A DNA stretch of 9,244 bases from NCBI GenBank assembly GCA_945631445.1, contig CALZCR010000034.1, positions 1 to 9,244 of the forward strand, written 5' to 3'. This stretch comes from an uncultured Corynebacterium sp. Its GTDB lineage: Bacteria > Actinomycetota > Actinomycetes > Mycobacteriales > Mycobacteriaceae. The translations under genes were made by a program, and so were the position numbers. The notes under the pieces are model-generated. The model was not told the origin of the DNA. It saw nothing but the letters and a program-made list of their open reading frames with translations, and did not search any database. Below are positions 6,609 through 9,244 of the stretch, one piece after another; within the stretch, counting starts at the first letter, position 1, and each line of letters begins with the position of its first letter.

Positions 6609-7274
6609 CTACTGCACCACCGTGGTGGTGATGATGAACCCGCTGCGCTGCATCCACGTGCCGGTGATGAACGGCACCGGCGTCGGACGCACCAGCAGGT
6701 AGGAGAAGAACGTGCCGTCGGCACGCAAATCAATCTCCGCCTCGTGGAAGTCCAAAAAGCGCCGGGTGAGGGGAAACCATGCCTTGTACGTGGCCTCTTT
6801 CGCGCAAAACAGCAGCCGGTCGGCGTAATCCAGTCCGGCGTCGACGAGTTTCGTCAGCTGGCCGATTTCGCTGCGCAGCGCAATCGAGTTGAGCACCCCG
6901 TCCGGGAGCCTTTCCGCCGGCTCCGCGTCCACTCCCACCGAGCGCACCGTCGACAGTGGGGCCACCACCGCCGCCCGGTACCCGTCGGTGTGTGTCATTG
7001 ATCCGGTGTAGCCTTCCGGCCAGATCGGAGCCCCGCGCTCCCCGCGCAGGATGGGTTGCCGGGCGACCTCTTCGGGCGCCCCGAGTTGTTCCAGGGCTTG
7101 GTGGGCGCACCACCGGGCGTCCCCGAATTCCGCCTTTCGGCGGTCCACCGCCTGCGACACCAGCGTCTTTTCCAGCGGGTGCAGCTGTTCGAAGCGGGTC
7201 AGGTCGGCGGAACTCGGGTCGGCGAACAGGTAGCAGTAGGCCGCTGAATCTGGCAGCATTCCGAATCCACGCAC
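6609..7274 (-). CDS. pptT: 4'-phosphopantetheinyl transferase, PptT type
   Basis: Transfers the phosphopantetheine arm from coenzyme A to a serine of carrier proteins. In mycolic-acid-containing actinobacteria the PptT type activates the carrier domains of large polyketide and peptide synthases such as Pks13. The product is 221 residues. GVDAEP gives Asp116 and Glu118, and FCAKEATYKAWFPLT gives Glu160, the expected Mg2+ triad; SMTHTDGYR with His95 is the typical CoA-binding segment. Similarity to mycobacterial PptT, as remembered, is strong across the chain. The start is GTG at 7274, one base after the pptH stop, with AAGGAGG (7284-7290) inside the end of pptH, 9 bases away. An in-frame ATG five codons later is possible but has a less suitable spacing. 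It is the last gene of a minus-strand operon with pptH and the transporter. Confidence 0.93.
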   Translation of the reverse strand: MRGFGMLPDSAAYCYLFADPSSADLTRFEQLHPLEKTLVSQAVDRRKAEFGDARWCAHQALEQLGAPEEVARQPILRGERGAPIWPEGYTGSMTHTDGYRAAVVAPLSTVRSVGVDAEPAERLPDGVLNSIALRSEIGQLTKLVDAGLDYADRLLFCAKEATYKAWFPLTRRFLDFHEAEIDLRADGTFFSYLLVRPTPVPFITGTWMQRSGFIITTTVVQ

Positions 7275-7275
7275 C

Positions 7276-8100
7276 TTAGCTCCCCTCCTTCGGCAGGGAG
7301 GCCAACTCCACCGGCCATGGCCGTGACGCCGGTGAATTCTCCCACGCCCGCCATTCCCGCGGGTAGCCCAGCGACACCTCGTAGTGGGGGACCCCGTCGA
7401 CGACTAATTCGGAGGGGGTGTGCAAATGGCCGTACACCACCGCGCGGGCGTGATAACGCGACGGCCAGCTGCGCGTGTGCCGGGTGCCGGACCACAGGCC
7501 AATCTCCGGGTGTCGCAGCCGCAGCGTGGGCTCCTGCACCAGCGGCCAGTGGTTGACCAGGATCGTCGGGCCCTCGACTTGTGCCAGCCGCTTGACCGAG
7601 TACGCCAGCCGTTCCCAGCACCAGCCGCGCACGTCCACGAACGGGGCGATCGCGAATTCGTCGGTCATCACGATCTGGTTGTCGTGCGCCTGTCGCAGCG
7701 CCTCCTCCACCGTCAACCCGGGTCGACGGAAAGAGTAGTCGTAGAGGGTGAACAGCGGCGCGATCGTCGTGGAGCCGAACACCGGGTACGGGTCCTCCGG
7801 GGTGTCCACCCCCAGGTCCCGGCATCCCTCGACCAACTCCTTGTACTTGTCCTTGCCGCGGAACCGGTCGCCGCCGCGGGAAAACAGCTCGTGGTTGCCC
7901 GGGGTCCAAATCACCCGGGCAAATCGACGGCGCAACAGCTCCAATTCGCTGAGCACCAAATCGGTGCGTTCCGCGACGTCGCCGGCCACGATCAGCCAAT
8001 CCGAGGGGTCCGCCGGGCGGATCGAGTCAATGCGTTCCGCGTTTGCGGTCACCGCGGCGTGCAGATCCGACACCGCCCACAACGTGGTGCGAGCACTCAC
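7276..8100 (-). CDS. pptH: Calcineurin-like metallophosphoesterase, probable phosphopantetheinyl hydrolase
   Basis: A two-metal phosphoesterase of 274 residues with the full motif set: SDLH (Asp12, His14), AGD (Asp41), GNHE (Asn69, His70), NHWP (His184) and GHLH (His225, His227). In Mycobacterium tuberculosis the neighbour of pptT (Rv2795c, PptH) removes phosphopantetheine from carrier proteins, opposing PptT. The same adjacency here makes that function the best inference, but the sequence alone proves only the metallophosphoesterase fold. The start is GTG at 8100 with AAGGAG 5 bases upstream, within the end of the transporter gene. The two genes overlap by 4 bases (GTGA, 8097-8100), which implies translational coupling. 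A longer frame from 8253 would overlap the transporter gene by 157 bases and adds an Arg/Gly-rich tail, so it was rejected. Confidence 0.85.
   Translation of the reverse strand: MSARTTLWAVSDLHAAVTANAERIDSIRPADPSDWLIVAGDVAERTDLVLSELELLRRRFARVIWTPGNHELFSRGGDRFRGKDKYKELVEGCRDLGVDTPEDPYPVFGSTTIAPLFTLYDYSFRRPGLTVEEALRQAHDNQIVMTDEFAIAPFVDVRGWCWERLAYSVKRLAQVEGPTILVNHWPLVQEPTLRLRHPEIGLWSGTRHTRSWPSRYHARAVVYGHLHTPSELVVDGVPHYEVSLGYPREWRAWENSPASRPWPVELASLPKEGS
7284..7290 (-). promoter_or_regulatory. pptT ribosome binding site within pptH
   Basis: AAGGAGG on the minus strand lies in the last codons of pptH, 9 bases before GTG at 7274. Ribosomes finishing pptH would pass over or expose it, consistent with coupled translation of the two enzymes. 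Confidence 0.75.
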
Positions 8101-9244
8101 GACGACTCCTTCCGGGCGTCCAATTCTTCGTCGACGACCGCCCACCGCATCGACTGGAACCGCCAGACGACCGCCACGAGCCGGATGGCGATGAACGCCG
8201 TCAGCCCCCACCAGACGCCGATGAGTCCACCGTCGAAGAAATAGGCCAGCCACACCCCCGGCAGAAATCCGAACAACACCGACAACAGGGAAATCGTGCG
8301 CAGGAAGGCCGCGTCGCCGGCGCCCAGCAGCACCCCGTCAATGGCGAAGACCACCCCGCCGAGCACGATCATGAGCAGCAGCAGCCACCACGGCCCGGCC
8401 AGGGCGGCCAGCACCGACTCGTCGGTGGTGAAGATCCGGGGAATCACAGTTGAGCCGGCCGCGAAGACCACGGCCAACGCGCCGGCGAAGATCGCCGAGT
8501 ACCCGATGATGCGGACGCCCACTTTCCGGGCCACCGCCACCACGCCCCGGCCGAGCGCCGCGCCGGTCAAGGTCTGCGCGGCGATCGCCAACGAGTCCAA
8601 CACCAACGTGATGAAGTTCCACAATTGCAGCAGCACCTGGTGGGCGGCCAGCGGCGCCGTACCGAAGCGCGCCGCCACCGCGGCCGCCGACAAAAAGGCC
8701 ACCTGGAAAGACAACGACCGCAGGATCAGGTCACGCCCGAGCACCAGCTGCCGGAGCATCACCGACCACCGCGGCCGCCAGTCCCCCTCGTGCTCCTTGG
8801 CCAGGCAGACCACGAACAACGTAGAGGTGATCGCCATGCCGAGCACGTTCGCCCACGCGGATCCCACCAGGCCGAACTGCGAGACCAGCACCGGAATGGC
8901 CACGGCCCCGGGGATCACGCCGGCCAGCACGAACAGCAACGGCCGTCGGGTGTCCTGGACGCCCCGCAACCAGCCGTTGCCGGCCATGACCACCAGCGTC
9001 AGCGGAATGGCGAAGGCGGAGACGCGCAGCCAGCGGGCGGTCTCTGCGGCGATGGCCTCATCGCCGGTCAACCACCACGCGAAGGTGTCCCCGAACAGCC
9101 AGATGAGCACCGCCAGCAACGCCCCCACCCCGAGCCCCACCCACGTGGCCTGCACGCCTTCGGCCACCGCGTCGGCGCGACGACCCGCCCCGTACAGGCG
9201 GGAGGCGCGTGCCGTGGTGCCGTAAGACAAAAACGTCAGTTGGG
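8097..9244 (-). CDS. dinF: MATE/DinF family transporter, N-terminus outside window
   Basis: An integral membrane protein of the MATE superfamily, DinF subgroup. Family members export drugs or organic cations by H+ or Na+ antiport, but the substrate here is unknown. The frame is open to the right edge (last residues upstream QLTFLSYGTTARASR), so the start lies outside; the TTG at 9230 is internal. Of 381 visible residues about ten hydrophobic segments can be counted, fitting TM3 to TM12 of the usual twelve. Typical motifs are the SYGTTA end of TM2, WLRGVQDTRRP (visible residues 91-101), and QVLLQLWNFITLVLDSLAIAAQTLTG in the second half. It ends DARKESS with TGA at 8097-8099, overlapping the GTG of pptH by 4 bases. 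The gene name dinF is a family assignment; no SOS box can be checked because the promoter is outside. Confidence 0.9.
   Translation of the reverse strand, partial: QLTFLSYGTTARASRLYGAGRRADAVAEGVQATWVGLGVGALLAVLIWLFGDTFAWWLTGDEAIAAETARWLRVSAFAIPLTLVVMAGNGWLRGVQDTRRPLLFVLAGVIPGAVAIPVLVSQFGLVGSAWANVLGMAITSTLFVVCLAKEHEGDWRPRWSVMLRQLVLGRDLILRSLSFQVAFLSAAAVAARFGTAPLAAHQVLLQLWNFITLVLDSLAIAAQTLTGAALGRGVVAVARKVGVRIIGYSAIFAGALAVVFAAGSTVIPRIFTTDESVLAALAGPWWLLLLMIVLGGVVFAIDGVLLGAGDAAFLRTISLLSVLFGFLPGVWLAYFFDGGLIGVWWGLTAFIAIRLVAVVWRFQSMRWAVVDEELDARKESS

Noticed and set aside
6406..6657. A minus-strand frame encoding a run of five histidines, opposite the end of truB.
   Set aside because: It spans the stop codons of truB and pptT in a different frame; the His run comes from the GTGGTGATGATG-like coding of the pptT C-terminus.
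8101..8253. A 51-residue N-terminal extension of pptH.
   Set aside because: It would overlap the transporter gene by 157 bases and is Arg/Gly-rich. GTG at 8100 has AAGGAG at the right distance and starts directly before the first catalytic motif.

Overview
The window is a chromosomal segment of a high-GC actinobacterium. The gene set and order point to Corynebacterium or a close relative in the Mycobacteriales: a PNPase/GpsI, rpsO, ribF, truB, and a PptT-type phosphopantetheinyl transferase next to a PptH-type metallophosphoesterase. GTG start codons are frequent, and two promoters look leaderless. No mobile element, CRISPR array, tRNA or rRNA was seen. Coding density is very high, and no stretch over 300 bases lacks a gene. 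The largest gaps are about 205 bases (pnp to rpsO) and about 124 bases (rpsO to the nucleoside hydrolase), and both hold recognisable regulatory structure.

Layout, left to right. Bases 1-718 (+) hold the 3' part of a lipoprotein gene with an AMIN-like C-terminal domain, ending in an unusual run of 17 C. A hairpin at 721-752 separates it from the convergent pnp. On the minus strand, read from right to left, 5666-778 is a block of RNA and nucleotide metabolism genes: ribF (FMN/FAD synthesis), an inosine/uridine-type nucleoside hydrolase, rpsO (ribosomal protein S15) and pnp. rpsO has its own promoter, a leader that can fold into a pseudoknot, and a strong intrinsic terminator. pnp then appears to start from a separate promoter.

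At 5667-5695 only 29 bases separate ribF (-) from the divergent truB (+, tRNA pseudouridine-55 synthase). Each gene has a -10-like hexamer exactly 6 bases before its start codon, which suggests two leaderless and mutually exclusive promoters. truB converges on a minus-strand operon: a MATE/DinF family transporter (cut by the right edge), then pptH, then pptT. The transporter and pptH overlap by 4 bases, and pptH and pptT are 1 base apart, so the three are probably translationally coupled.

Together these are mainly housekeeping genes for RNA turnover, translation, tRNA modification, flavin cofactors and activation of carrier proteins. The points of most interest are the predicted S15-type pseudoknot in front of rpsO, the coupled writer/eraser pair pptT-pptH, the 29-base divergent control region, and the poly-C tract at the end of the lipoprotein gene.
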